A stretch of 40,903 bases of DNA from Prosthecobacter debontii (GCA_945869695.1 CAMBPV010000017.1:1-40903); one strand, 5' to 3'. Counted from the stretch's first letter, positions 1 to 8,759 are shown. The notes: generated by a model from the sequence alone, not told the origin. Translations and numbers: made by a program.

Positions 1-80
1 TTCCTCCCGATGCTGGGGCACTCTTGAGTGGCTAAATCCCCCGGAATCTGCCAAGAATATCCATCGTCTGATTACCCGAT

Positions 81-398
81 TTACTCCTCGGTGGGTTGCC
101 TGCGGCCGTTTTCCATTCCTGTTTTTAGGATGAAGGGGAAGTCGTCGGGGATGTCGAGGACTTCGATGTTGAGGTCGGGAAGGGCGTCGGGGAAGCGGTC
201 GGCGAGGCGGCGTTTTTGATCGGGCTCCATGACGAGGATGAGGTCGGCCCAGAGCAGGAGTCTCTCGGTGACACGACGGCGGGCGGAGGGGCTGAGGCCG
301 GCGCTCTGGACTTCGACCCGGGGATCGTTTTGATAGAGCGCCTCGGCCGTGGGGCTGCGCCATTGATTGCGAGAGCAGAGGAAGAGGAGCTTGAGCAT
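81..398 (-). CDS. Small protein-tyrosine-phosphatase-like protein (COG4551 type)
   Basis: 105 residues, last gene of a four-gene minus-strand unit. The N-terminus is a hydrophobic beta strand running straight into Cys8-x5-Arg14 followed by Ser (CSRNQWRS), the phosphate-binding loop signature of low-molecular-weight tyrosine phosphatases. A later stretch ending LDIPDDFPF matches the short predicted-phosphatase group of about 105-110 residues. I chose the ATG at 398 because the P-loop strand must lie close to the N-terminus; a longer open frame to 548 overlaps the upstream gene and adds low-complexity residues. It starts 10 nt after the upstream stop codon. The substrate is unknown: small members of this family lack the usual C-terminal catalytic DP pair, so it could be a binding protein instead of an active enzyme. 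Confidence 0.8.
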   Translation of the reverse strand: MLKLLFLCSRNQWRSPTAEALYQNDPRVEVQSAGLSPSARRRVTERLLLWADLILVMEPDQKRRLADRFPDALPDLNIEVLDIPDDFPFILKTGMENGRRQPTEE

Positions 399-408
399 GA
401 GACTCGGG

Positions 409-816
409 CTAAGAAAGGAATCGGGCTCGGATCTCGGGGGTGGGGACCCAGCAGGTTTCCTTTTTTCCAAACCAACGGTAGCGATTCCGGGCGATGAGAC
501 GGTAAGCGGCATCGCGAATGAAAGGGGGCACGATGCGGAAAATAGCAAAGAGGGGCCAGGGCTGGGTCAGCTGGGCGGCGACCTTTAAGGCGGCGCTGCT
601 GCGGGTGTAAACGGTGTGATTTTCGATGAGCACAAAGGTGTCCATCGAGGGAGGGAGCTTGGCATCGGCGAGGAGTTGCTGCCCACGGTCGGACTGCTGG
701 GAGGCAAAGGTGAAGCGCTGGGCGGGATCACGCTCGATGATGAACTGCACGGAGGAGCAGCAGAAATTACAAACGCCATCAAAGAGGATGATGGCGGTGG
801 GCTCGGGGGATGGCAT
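409..816 (-). CDS. DCC-family thiol-disulfide oxidoreductase (DUF393)
   Basis: 135 residues. The family signature DGVCNFC is at the N-terminus (Cys16-x2-Cys19, after the strand AIILFDG), followed by a thioredoxin-like pattern and a C-terminal segment with aromatic and basic residues (RNRYRWFGK). DCC proteins are predicted to exchange thiols and disulfides through the CxxC pair; few have been studied. The gene lies 27 nt after the HTTM-like membrane gene and 10 nt before the phosphatase-like gene, so the three are very likely cotranscribed. DCC domains are often found next to, or fused with, HTTM membrane domains in other bacteria, which supports both calls. The ATG at 816 leaves a short Pro-rich leader and no signal peptide, so the protein is probably cytoplasmic. 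Confidence 0.88.
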   Translation of the reverse strand: MPSPEPTAIILFDGVCNFCCSSVQFIIERDPAQRFTFASQQSDRGQQLLADAKLPPSMDTFVLIENHTVYTRSSAALKVAAQLTQPWPLFAIFRIVPPFIRDAAYRLIARNRYRWFGKKETCWVPTPEIRARFLS

Positions 817-843
817 GGAGGTGGATGCGACGGTCGGCGTGGG

Positions 844-1752
844 TCACGCCTCGCCTCGCCACATCTTGAGCATACCGGGGATGTTTACGCAATAGATGAG
901 AACGGCGATCATGTGGGCTTCGAAGTTCAGATTCATGAGCCGACTGATGCTGAGGTGGAGGGCGATGATGGCAAGGCCGCCGATGAAGGCCCAGCGTCTG
1001 TTGATCAGGATGACGAAGCCGAGCAACTCGATGAGCAGCCCTCCTCCGAAGACGAGGCGCGCGATGTTCGGATTCTCCAAAAGGAAGGTGGTGACGTCCT
1101 GAAGCCACTTCGGCGGCAGGGTGAGGTCGGTGTAATAATCGGAGAAGTGAGTCTTCAGGAGTTGGACGGCGAGGAAGGGTGCTTTGGCGATCCAGAGGCC
1201 GTCGGAGTTCACGATCTTCACCAGTCCGCAGACGACATAACCGGCAGCGATGACGGTGAGGGTGGCAAAAACAACCTGACGATGGCGCTGGAGATCGGGA
1301 CGGAGGGCGATTTTGAAGTTGAGTCCTTTTTCATCCTTCCGTGGCCAGGCGTAAACGATGAACTGCGCGAGGCCCATGAGCGTGATGAGCTGCCAACTGT
1401 GATTGATGGCGCCCTGGGAGTTGATCAGGGTGCCGATGACGGTGGCGAAAAAGACGGTGGGCAGAAGTCCCAAGGCGGGAAAGAGGCCGACGACGTAGAG
1501 CACAAGAAAAGCGATGACGCCGTATTGAGCATTGGCTCCGGGCGGGTGCTGGCCGAGCCAGGTGAGATCAAAGAGACGAGCGAGCCCATTGGGGAATTTT
1601 TGCTCGGTGTAGGGAGCGGTCTCCCATTTGATGTTGATGAAGGCCAGCGCAGCAAATCCGGCACGCATGATGAACATTTCAAGGGTGCTGAGCTCGAAGG
1701 GCAGAGGTCTCCACCATTTGGACGGTGGGGTGTGGGGGGGCGAGTCACTCAT
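844..1752 (-). CDS. HTTM-like multi-pass membrane protein
   Basis: 302 residues with about seven or eight hydrophobic segments (roughly residues 22-40, 75-110, 120-140, 162-182, 237-255, 258-275, 280-296). The arrangement, with the C-terminal pattern of a helix ending LLIELLGF, a basic turn, and a helix followed by HLSISRLMNLNFEAHM, resembles the HTTM domain, the bacterial relative of vitamin-K-dependent gamma-carboxylase, and more loosely DoxX-like proteins. No enzymatic activity can be assigned from sequence. Its ATG overlaps the stop of the upstream gene in an ATGA (1749-1752), a sign of translational coupling. The DCC oxidoreductase follows 27 nt downstream. A redox role paired with the DCC protein is inference from gene order. 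Confidence 0.65.
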   Translation of the reverse strand: MSDSPPHTPPSKWWRPLPFELSTLEMFIMRAGFAALAFINIKWETAPYTEQKFPNGLARLFDLTWLGQHPPGANAQYGVIAFLVLYVVGLFPALGLLPTVFFATVIGTLINSQGAINHSWQLITLMGLAQFIVYAWPRKDEKGLNFKIALRPDLQRHRQVVFATLTVIAAGYVVCGLVKIVNSDGLWIAKAPFLAVQLLKTHFSDYYTDLTLPPKWLQDVTTFLLENPNIARLVFGGGLLIELLGFVILINRRWAFIGGLAIIALHLSISRLMNLNFEAHMIAVLIYCVNIPGMLKMWRGEA

Positions 1753-2228
1753 GAGGCAGGGAGGGTGTATTCAGCCAGCTTCTCGGAGGGGGAGTCGTCA
1801 GCGGATACGCCGGCTCGGAAGGTGCGCACATGAAAACGGAGGGCTGTGGTGCCGGGGGGCACGGCTTTGTGAATGAGCCGTGTGACGAGGGAGTCGAGGA
1901 CTGCTTTGCCAGCCTGCGCGCGCTCCTGGGGTGTGGCGGTGTCGGAATCTCGATCACTCTTTTGGGTGAGGGTGCCGAGCTCTTTCTTGAACATTTTTTT
2001 CGAGGTGCCAGAGCTTGTTTTGAACAGGGGCTTCATGGCGATGGGTTTGTCATTTTGATCCGTGACAAAGGTGACATCTGCTTCTTCGCTGATGTTGGAG
2101 TACATCGGAAAATTGGAGAAGGGGAACTCCTCTTTGATGAGGAAGAGAGCGAGAACGAGTGCCGTCATGGCCGGGAAGGGGAGACGGGACCCGAAAAGGC
2201 GAAGCCGAGAGCGCCAAGGTGAATCCAT
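1749..2228 (-). CDS. Membrane-anchored protein of unknown function, HTTM partner
   Basis: 159 residues from the ATG at 2228 (a TTG at 2246 and an ATG at 2168 are alternatives; none has a clear ribosome binding site). A basic N-terminus is followed by one hydrophobic segment (about residues 20-31) and the motif FPFSNFPMYS; the rest is soluble and rich in Lys, Thr and Asp, ending in beta-like segments (TALRFHVRTFRAG). This suggests a single-pass anchor with a C-terminal domain. I do not recognise a named family. The FPMYS stretch, close behind a membrane helix, together with the ATGA overlap with the HTTM-like gene, suggests a dedicated partner of that protein. It is the first gene of the four-gene unit, and its start codon overlaps head-to-head with an open frame on the other strand at 2227. 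Confidence 0.6.
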   Translation of the reverse strand: MDSPWRSRLRLFGSRLPFPAMTALVLALFLIKEEFPFSNFPMYSNISEEADVTFVTDQNDKPIAMKPLFKTSSGTSKKMFKKELGTLTQKSDRDSDTATPQERAQAGKAVLDSLVTRLIHKAVPPGTTALRFHVRTFRAGVSADDSPSEKLAEYTLPAS

Positions 2229-2417
2229 GAGCGATACCGAGCGCAAGGCGGGAGCTAAATCAAGCAGACCTTTCGATCTGCAAACGCTTGCGCAAGATGT
2301 GGTTAGTCAGGTTGGAGTTGAAATTGACTTCGGGATGAAGTTCGACAGTGTGGCGCTATCAAAAAGGATCAACGATGGCTCAATCAATGGCCGCTCTACT
2401 ACTGGCGCCGACTGCCG

Positions 2418-3236
2418 ATGATGTGGGCCGCAAATGGGTTTGATCTGTCGCGTGTGCGGGAGATTCCGCCGGATGCCTTGCGCCGGGCTTTGGAGTTGGG
2501 GTATCTGCGTTGGACGCGTTCCCTTTCCCGCTACATCAAAGGCGCAGACGTGGTGGATGTGGGCTGTGGCATGGGACTGCATGGCGTGGGTTTTTTGGCC
2601 GAGGGGGCGCGTTCTTACGTGGGCATCGACCCGGAGGTGAAGCCGAGGTCCGCGGTGATGAAGGACCAACACAATGGCCAAAGAGTGGATTGTGGATGGA
2701 CTCCCGAGGCGCTGATGAAGCGGATGAGCCGGTTTCAACTGATCCGCGGACTGAGCACGGAACTGGAGGGGAAGCGCGAGTTTGATCTGGCGACGCTGCA
2801 CAATGCGAGTGAGCACCTGGTGCAACTGGAGGCAGTGTTTGCATCCATCCATCGATTGCTGAGGCCGGGCGGTCGGATGATCTTCAGTCACCACAATTGG
2901 TTTTCATGGAACGGGCACCACCAAGCGCCGAAGACGGTGGCGCGAATCCGATCGGATGATTTGGAACAGGCGCGTTACCTCGACTGGGGGCACCTGGAGG
3001 GCGAGTTCCCAGCGGATAGCTATGTGATGACCAAGCTGAATCAGCTGCGTCTCTCGGAGGTGCGGGCGCTGACGGAGAAGCTGTTTGAAATCGAGGAATG
3101 GCTACCCACGCCTTCGACTCCAGATCAAGGAGCAGGCCGACTGACGGATGCCATCCGGGCTAAAAATCCGGAGCTCGAAGAGCGTGATTTCACGACTCAA
3201 AGCGTGCTGGTGGTGGCGCGGAAAAAGGGGCAATAG
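2418..3236 (+). CDS. Class I SAM-dependent methyltransferase, N-terminus uncertain
   Basis: 272 residues as an uninterrupted frame. Motif I is VVDVGCGMGLHG (residues 45-56), followed by an acidic turn (GIDPEV). A motif-IV-like stretch LHNASEHL (127-134) and the post-motif LLRPGG (147-152) support a Rossmann-fold methyltransferase. The substrate is unknown. The start is doubtful: in the same frame, upstream of 2418, the translation from 2328 reads as believable protein (a Trp/Tyr-rich stretch) but has no start codon. An open frame beginning with ATG at 2227, one base out of phase, covers the missing N-terminus. A single-base shift near 2326 would join them into about 336 residues. truD follows after 9 nt, so the two are probably cotranscribed. 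Confidence 0.8.
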   Translation: MMWAANGFDLSRVREIPPDALRRALELGYLRWTRSLSRYIKGADVVDVGCGMGLHGVGFLAEGARSYVGIDPEVKPRSAVMKDQHNGQRVDCGWTPEALMKRMSRFQLIRGLSTELEGKREFDLATLHNASEHLVQLEAVFASIHRLLRPGGRMIFSHHNWFSWNGHHQAPKTVARIRSDDLEQARYLDWGHLEGEFPADSYVMTKLNQLRLSEVRALTEKLFEIEEWLPTPSTPDQGAGRLTDAIRAKNPELEERDFTTQSVLVVARKKGQ

Positions 3237-3245
3237 GATCAATCC

Positions 3246-4280
3246 ATGGAGCCTCCTTATTTGCATGGCGGTCCTCTCGGGCGGGCTCAATTCAAGACGC
3301 AGCCTGAGGATTTTCAGGTGGAGGAGTTGCTCGGCTTCGAGCCCTCGGGCGAGGGTGAGCATTGTCTGGTGTGGGTGGAGAAACGGGATCTGGATAGCAA
3401 TGCAACGGCGGCGAGGCTGGCGGATGCGATCGGTTTGAGACGTCGGTTGGTGAGTCACTGCGGACTGAAGGATCGTCATGCGGTGACGCGGCAGTGGTTC
3501 AGTCTTCACCTGCCGGGCCAGGCATCGCCGGAGGGTTCGGCCTTGGAGTCGGAGGGGATCAAAGTCCTGCGCATCACGCGAAACACGCGAAAATTGCGAC
3601 GGGGGATTCATTTGGGGAATCGATTCATCATTCGTCTTCGTCAGCCCGACTTCGATGCCGAGAATGCGGCCGAGCGGTGGGCGCACATCGCCAGCAAAGG
3701 CGCGCCGAATTTTTTTGGCAGTCAGCGTTTTGGCAATGAAGGGCGCAACGTGGAAAAGGCGCTCGCTATGTTTCGCGGAGAGTTTGAGCCGCGTGATCGT
3801 TTGCTGCGTGGGATTTTGCTTTCGGCGGTTCGGAGTCATTTGTTCAATGCGGTCGTGGCAGAGCGCATGGCGCGTGGTTCATGGGATCGGGTGTTGTCGG
3901 GTGAGGTGTTCGGCTTTCCGGATAACGGCACGCTGCTCTTGATCGGAAATCAGCGTGGGGATGAGGCGGAGCGGTTCGAGAAAGGCATCGTGGAGATCAC
4001 GGCTCCGATGTGGGGGGGCGGTGATCTGCCAAGTGCGGGGGAGACTCGTGAACTGGAGACGGAGGTGATGTCACGTTTCCCCGAGTTCACGGCCGGACTG
4101 GAGGCCGCGGGGCTGAGGCAAGAGAGGCGCGTGATGAGACTGCGTCCCACGAACTCCGATTTTCTCAGCCTCGAAGGCGGTGATCTGCAATTGAGCTTTG
4201 ATCTCCCCCGAGGGACTTACGCCACGACGTTGCTGAGAGAATTGGCCACACTGGATGAGCCGGATCGTTCCGAAACCTAG
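3246..4280 (+). CDS. truD: tRNA pseudouridine(13) synthase TruD
   Basis: 344 residues, typical of TruD. It isomerises uridine 13 in certain tRNAs. The catalytic motif GLKDRHA is at residues 73-79 with the nucleophile Asp76. The second family signature NFFGSQRFG is at residues 155-163. The N-terminus has the expected FKTQPEDFQVEEL segment. AGGA lies about 10 nt upstream of the ATG and may serve as a ribosome binding site, one of the few visible here. The gene follows the methyltransferase by 9 nt. It ends tail-to-tail with the RND permease gene: the sequence CTAG at 4277-4280 supplies the TAG stop codon of both genes on opposite strands, leaving no intergenic space. Confidence 0.95.
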   Translation: MEPPYLHGGPLGRAQFKTQPEDFQVEELLGFEPSGEGEHCLVWVEKRDLDSNATAARLADAIGLRRRLVSHCGLKDRHAVTRQWFSLHLPGQASPEGSALESEGIKVLRITRNTRKLRRGIHLGNRFIIRLRQPDFDAENAAERWAHIASKGAPNFFGSQRFGNEGRNVEKALAMFRGEFEPRDRLLRGILLSAVRSHLFNAVVAERMARGSWDRVLSGEVFGFPDNGTLLLIGNQRGDEAERFEKGIVEITAPMWGGGDLPSAGETRELETEVMSRFPEFTAGLEAAGLRQERRVMRLRPTNSDFLSLEGGDLQLSFDLPRGTYATTLLRELATLDEPDRSET

Positions 4281-7200
4281 ACCGAGTTGAACCTCTTCTT
4301 TTTCCGGAAGAGGCCAGTGAAGTCATCGACGGCGAGGTAGCAGAGAGGCACGAGGAAAAGGGTGATCACCGTCGCGAAAAGGCTGCCGTAGCCCATGGCC
4401 ACCGAGACAGGCGTGAGAAACTGAGCGTGGGTGCTTTGGGCTCCATTGCTGAAAAAGAAAGGCGCGAGCTTCGAAAGCCAGGTGCCGTCGAAGATGAGAG
4501 GAACGAGGCCGAAGAAGGTGGTGATCTGAGTCAAGAAGATGGCCCGAAAACGGGAGGCTCCGCCCATTTGAACGGCCTCGCGCGTGCTCGCACCCTGGGA
4601 GCGGCGTTCATTGATTTCATCGACTAGCACGAGGGTGTCATTCACCACGACTCCGCAGACGCCGAGGATGCCAAAGAGGCTCATGATGCTGAGGGGGAGA
4701 CTGTGTGCCATGTGGCCGATCACGGCACCGACGATTCCAAACGGCACAACGAGGAGCACGATGAGAGGCTGGGAGTAACTTTTGAATGGAATGGCCATCA
4801 TGCCATACATGCCGGCGAGGACGATGAGCAATGAAATGAGCATCTGCGATTGGCTCTCCTTTTGACGGCGGGCCTCGCCTTCGAAGCTCCACTGGATGTG
4901 ACCATGGCTTGAGAGCAATTGATCCAGAAAGGTGCTGATCTCAAGACGGAGCGAGGCAACGTCGGTGGTGAGCTTGTCCACATCCGCCGTGATGTTTAGG
5001 GCGCGTCGGCGATCGACGCGCTTGATGCTGGTGAAGCTTTTGGCCACGTTCGCCTCTGCGACTCGATTGAAGGGAACTTCGAGGCCGGCAGCAGTGCGGA
5101 CCCGCATGGTGTCGAGGGTGGCGAGATTCTGCCGATTGGCTTTGGGCGAGCGCAGCATCACTTTGACCTCGTTCCTTCCGCGCTGGATGCGCTGGACTTC
5201 ATCCCCATAAAAGGCCTGTCGCACTTGTTTGGCGAGATCACTGACGGTCACGCCAAGCTGCTGCGCCTCGGGTTTTAAACGGAGTTGGATTTCATTGCGG
5301 CCGGAATCGAGGGAGTCGTTGATGTCAAAAAGCGCGGGATACTTAGCGAGGTGTTCTTTGATCTTGCCCGACATGTCAAGGAGCTCACGCGGGTCTGTGC
5401 CGGTGAGTTGAATATCGATGGGATCGCCGCTGCGCATGATTTCGGCGCGGAAGGTCATTTCCTCGACGCCGACGATGTCACCGATGCGTTTTCGCCACTC
5501 GTTGGACATATCCACGGTATTGGCATCACGGCTGCGCTCCTCGGGCCCGTAAGTTTCCATCATCACGCCGCCGATGTGACTGCCGCCCGTGCTTTTGGAG
5601 CTGCTGCGTCCGTAGGAAAGCGTGGTTCCCACCGTGGAGACGATGTGTCGGATGACGCTCTTGCCATCGGGGCCGACGTATTCCTTCTGCATTTCCACGG
5701 CCAAATCATAGATCCTTTGGATGTGGGCCTCCGTGACCTCGACGGGTGTGCCATCGAGCATGGAGAGCCTGCACTCGATGCGCTCACTGGGCACGCGGGG
5801 GAAGTAAGTGGTCTGGATGCGGCCGCCAAAATAGAGGCCGAGAATCAAAATGAGACCGCCAAACAAAATCGAGAGCGAGGTGTAGCAGTGATTCACAGAG
5901 AACCTGAGGGCGGGCTTATAAATACGACGGACAAAGGCCTGAAGGGCTCCGTCTGAAATCCGATGGATCGGTGCCAGCAAATCTCCGGCGCGCCCGAGAA
6001 AGGGGTGCGCGAGGTGACTCGGCAGGATGAGCTTTGTTTCCAACAGCGCGATGAGCATCACGGCGATGAAAACAATGGCGATGGGCTTAAACATGGAGCC
6101 CCAGTCCGATGAATCCAAGGCCATGGGCATGAAGGCGATGACCGTCGTCAGGACGCCGAAGGTGATAGGCACGGCCATGCGGCGAGTCCCCTCAATGGCG
6201 GCATCCAGCGGGCTCATGCCTCCTTTGCGCAATTGATCGCAGTGCTCGCTGATCACGATGGCGTCATCGACGACGATTCCCAAGACGAGAATGAAGCCCA
6301 TGAGCGAGGAGAGATTGATCGAGACATCCAAATAAGGCATCAGCGCGATGGCACCCATGAAACTCATGACCATGCCGACGGCGATCCAGATGACTGCTTC
6401 CAAACGGAGAAAGAGACCGACGCAAATGAAGACGAGGATGAGACTGCTCTTTGCATTTTGCAGCAGGAGATCGATGCGGCCTTTGACGATCTTAGAGCGG
6501 TCGTTCCAGTAATCCAAGCTCACCCCGCCGGGCAGTTTTTGATTGGTCTCCTTGATATATTCTTTGACCCGCTCTCCGATGGTGATGGCATTTTGTCTGC
6601 CTTCGCGCATGACGGAGATCATCACGCAGCGGCGGCCATTGAGCCGGGTGACGAGGGGATTCTCCGTGAAGCCGTCCACGATCTTGGCGATCTCACCCAG
6701 CGTGATGCGGCTTCCATCTGCACGGGAGAGGAGCGGGATGCGGGCGTAGTCTTCTCCAGTGTAGGCACGGCCACGCGTGCGGAGTGAGACATCGCCTGCT
6801 TCGGTCTGCACCACACCTGCGGGCATGTCGATGGCGGTATCGCGGATGGCTTTGTTGATGTCATCAAGGCTCAGGCCATGTTTCCTCAAGATGTCTTCGG
6901 GGATTTCGATGGCGATTTCCTCATTCCTAACACCGGTGATTTCGGCATGGGAGATGCCGGGTAGGGAGGAGAGTTCATCGCGTGTTTGCTCACCGAGTCG
7001 CTTGAGATCACGCTCCGACATGTCGGCGCTGAGGATAACGGTGATGACGGAATGAAACGAGTCGTCCAACTGAATCACGGGCTTCTCGGCAAGCGCTGGA
7101 AAATTCGGGATGGCATCGACGCGGATCTTCACGTCTTCCATGACTCGACGCGGATCTTCATCCTCATTGACCTCGATAAACACGGTGCCGCCGCTGCTTC

Positions 7201-7453
7201 CGGCGGTGCTGTTGACATGCTTGATGCCTCCGACTTGCTGGATGGCTTCCTCGATTTTGAGGACGATGGTTTCCTCGGTTTCATCCGGCGAGGAGGCCGG
7301 ATAAGGCACGTTCACCGAGATGAAGCGCGAGGGCATGTCCTGGAAAACCTCGAGCGGAATCTTGTCCTTCCACAAAGTCCAAAATCCCGCGCCCATGATG
7401 GCGAGCATGAGCAGATTGGCGGCGACGCCGTTGCGTGCGAACCAGGAGATCAT
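4277..7453 (-). CDS. Efflux RND transporter permease subunit (AcrB/HAE1-like)
   Basis: 1058 residues, normal for the family. It would move substrates from the periplasm or inner membrane outward, driven by protons, together with the adaptor encoded just upstream and an outer-membrane channel that is not in this window. The N-terminal transmembrane segment (MISWFARNGVAANLLML) and the two-fold repeat of a large periplasmic loop followed by helices are evident. The proton-relay aspartate pair is Asp396-Asp397 in GIVVDDAIV, matching the TM4 pair of AcrB, and the C-terminal half has the equivalent GVVVNDTLVLVDE. The adaptor gene ends 43 nt upstream, so the two form an operon. The substrate cannot be told from the sequence. 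The 3' end overlaps the truD stop codon. Confidence 0.93.
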   Translation of the reverse strand: MISWFARNGVAANLLMLAIMGAGFWTLWKDKIPLEVFQDMPSRFISVNVPYPASSPDETEETIVLKIEEAIQQVGGIKHVNSTAGSSGGTVFIEVNEDEDPRRVMEDVKIRVDAIPNFPALAEKPVIQLDDSFHSVITVILSADMSERDLKRLGEQTRDELSSLPGISHAEITGVRNEEIAIEIPEDILRKHGLSLDDINKAIRDTAIDMPAGVVQTEAGDVSLRTRGRAYTGEDYARIPLLSRADGSRITLGEIAKIVDGFTENPLVTRLNGRRCVMISVMREGRQNAITIGERVKEYIKETNQKLPGGVSLDYWNDRSKIVKGRIDLLLQNAKSSLILVFICVGLFLRLEAVIWIAVGMVMSFMGAIALMPYLDVSINLSSLMGFILVLGIVVDDAIVISEHCDQLRKGGMSPLDAAIEGTRRMAVPITFGVLTTVIAFMPMALDSSDWGSMFKPIAIVFIAVMLIALLETKLILPSHLAHPFLGRAGDLLAPIHRISDGALQAFVRRIYKPALRFSVNHCYTSLSILFGGLILILGLYFGGRIQTTYFPRVPSERIECRLSMLDGTPVEVTEAHIQRIYDLAVEMQKEYVGPDGKSVIRHIVSTVGTTLSYGRSSSKSTGGSHIGGVMMETYGPEERSRDANTVDMSNEWRKRIGDIVGVEEMTFRAEIMRSGDPIDIQLTGTDPRELLDMSGKIKEHLAKYPALFDINDSLDSGRNEIQLRLKPEAQQLGVTVSDLAKQVRQAFYGDEVQRIQRGRNEVKVMLRSPKANRQNLATLDTMRVRTAAGLEVPFNRVAEANVAKSFTSIKRVDRRRALNITADVDKLTTDVASLRLEISTFLDQLLSSHGHIQWSFEGEARRQKESQSQMLISLLIVLAGMYGMMAIPFKSYSQPLIVLLVVPFGIVGAVIGHMAHSLPLSIMSLFGILGVCGVVVNDTLVLVDEINERRSQGASTREAVQMGGASRFRAIFLTQITTFFGLVPLIFDGTWLSKLAPFFFSNGAQSTHAQFLTPVSVAMGYGSLFATVITLFLVPLCYLAVDDFTGLFRKKKRFNSV

Positions 7454-7496
7454 CGGCCAGCGTTGTTCATGGGGTCAAAAAAGTCGCGGTTCACGA

Positions 7497-8759
7497 TCAG
7501 GAAGCTTTGTCCTGATGGACTGCGGAGACGGCGGCTTTTTTCCCGGTGTCTTTCGGTCCTGCGAGATCGGGATTCTCGACGGTTCCATCAATGGTGGCCA
7601 AAACGCGGGCACCATCGGCGGGGAAGGGAATCGGTGTGAGGCACAGAACATCGCCCTCCTTCGGTGACTTGGGTGCCCCGGCGGCTATGACGATCATTTT
7701 TTCATCGCCTGCGAGAGGCTCCACATTCATGCGGCGGAGACGACTCTCGGGGGTGATGAGGATGATTTCATTGCCCGCCCTGACGGCATTACGAGGGATG
7801 ATGAAAACATCCGTCAGTTGTTGGCCTTCGATTTGTGCTTCCACAAACTGCCCAATTTTCAGCGGTGGCGTTCCATCGTCCCGGCGGGCATACGGGTCAT
7901 TCACCTGTGCGACGGCGACGGCCTGACGGGTGCTCTCATCCAGTGCGCTCTCAACTCGGACGATCTTGCCGGTCCAGGCAGTGGGCTTTCCATTCACCAC
8001 CGCTTTGAGTTTCACCTTTGCCAGGATCTCGGGGCTCTCGCTGTCGCGGAAATGCTCCGGCAGTGTCAAAAAACGCATCTCGCGCTCGGGCAGCGGCAGA
8101 CGAATCTCGACATAGTCCACGGCAAAGATTTTTCCCAAGGTTGTGCCTTGAGTGACGAGCTGTCCGACGTCCACATTTTGCTCCAGGACCTGACCTGCGT
8201 AGGGTGCACGGACCACCGTTCGTTCCAGATCACGCTCGGACTTTAAAATCTGCGCCTTGGCAGATGCCACGTCTGCTTTGGCTTTTGTCACTTGAGGGAG
8301 TCGGAGGACCATCGCACCGGGTTCGCCCTGACGGCCGAGGGCTTTCCAGTTTTCTTTGGCTTGCTCCGCCTTGGCCTCTTCTTCGGCCAGTATGGATTCG
8401 GCCTGAGCGAGGGCAGCTTTTGAAATGACCAGCGCCGTCTCGTAGTCCACGGGTTCGAGTTTTAAAAGCACTTCATCCTTTTCAAAAAAACCGCCGGGTC
8501 GAAACGAGGCTCCGACTTCGATCACCTTAGCTCCGACCTCGGGTAAAATCGCGCTTCTCGTGCGCGGCTGGACCATGCCCTGCGAGCGTGCGATCACTTG
8601 ATGCGTGGTCTTCCGCAGAGCCGTGCCTTCCACGCGGACAAGAGACGGTGGCATTTCCCGGAACTCGGTGACGGGCTGGTGCGTGTAAAGCCACCAAGCT
8701 GCATAACCACTCACGGCCAAAACCGTCAGAGGGAGCAAGGTGCGGAGCAGGGATTTCAT
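7497..8759 (-). CDS. Efflux RND transporter periplasmic adaptor (HlyD/AcrA family)
   Basis: 420 residues from the ATG at 8759 (MKSLLRTLLPLTVLAVSGYAA), chosen because it begins a proper signal-anchor; an ATG at 8783 would add eight residues. Domains in order: N-terminal membrane segment, lipoyl/barrel-sandwich half (RSAILPEVGAKVIEV), an alpha-helical hairpin rich in Ala, Glu and Lys (about residues 110-190), the second barrel-sandwich half (RTVVRAPYAGQVLEQNVDVGQ), then beta-barrel and membrane-proximal domains. It would bridge the downstream RND permease to an outer-membrane channel. No lipobox cysteine is visible, so it is probably anchored by the N-terminal helix. The C-terminus has a polar, Lys-rich tail. 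No tolC-type gene is seen nearby, so the channel must be encoded elsewhere. Confidence 0.92.
   Translation of the reverse strand: MKSLLRTLLPLTVLAVSGYAAWWLYTHQPVTEFREMPPSLVRVEGTALRKTTHQVIARSQGMVQPRTRSAILPEVGAKVIEVGASFRPGGFFEKDEVLLKLEPVDYETALVISKAALAQAESILAEEEAKAEQAKENWKALGRQGEPGAMVLRLPQVTKAKADVASAKAQILKSERDLERTVVRAPYAGQVLEQNVDVGQLVTQGTTLGKIFAVDYVEIRLPLPEREMRFLTLPEHFRDSESPEILAKVKLKAVVNGKPTAWTGKIVRVESALDESTRQAVAVAQVNDPYARRDDGTPPLKIGQFVEAQIEGQQLTDVFIIPRNAVRAGNEIILITPESRLRRMNVEPLAGDEKMIVIAAGAPKSPKEGDVLCLTPIPFPADGARVLATIDGTVENPDLAGPKDTGKKAAVSAVHQDKAS

Noticed and set aside
616-1833. 405-codon open frame on the plus strand
   Set aside because: Lies antisense to the DCC and HTTM-like genes; its product is an acidic Gly/Asp/Glu mixture, as expected for the mirror of a membrane protein in GC-rich DNA.
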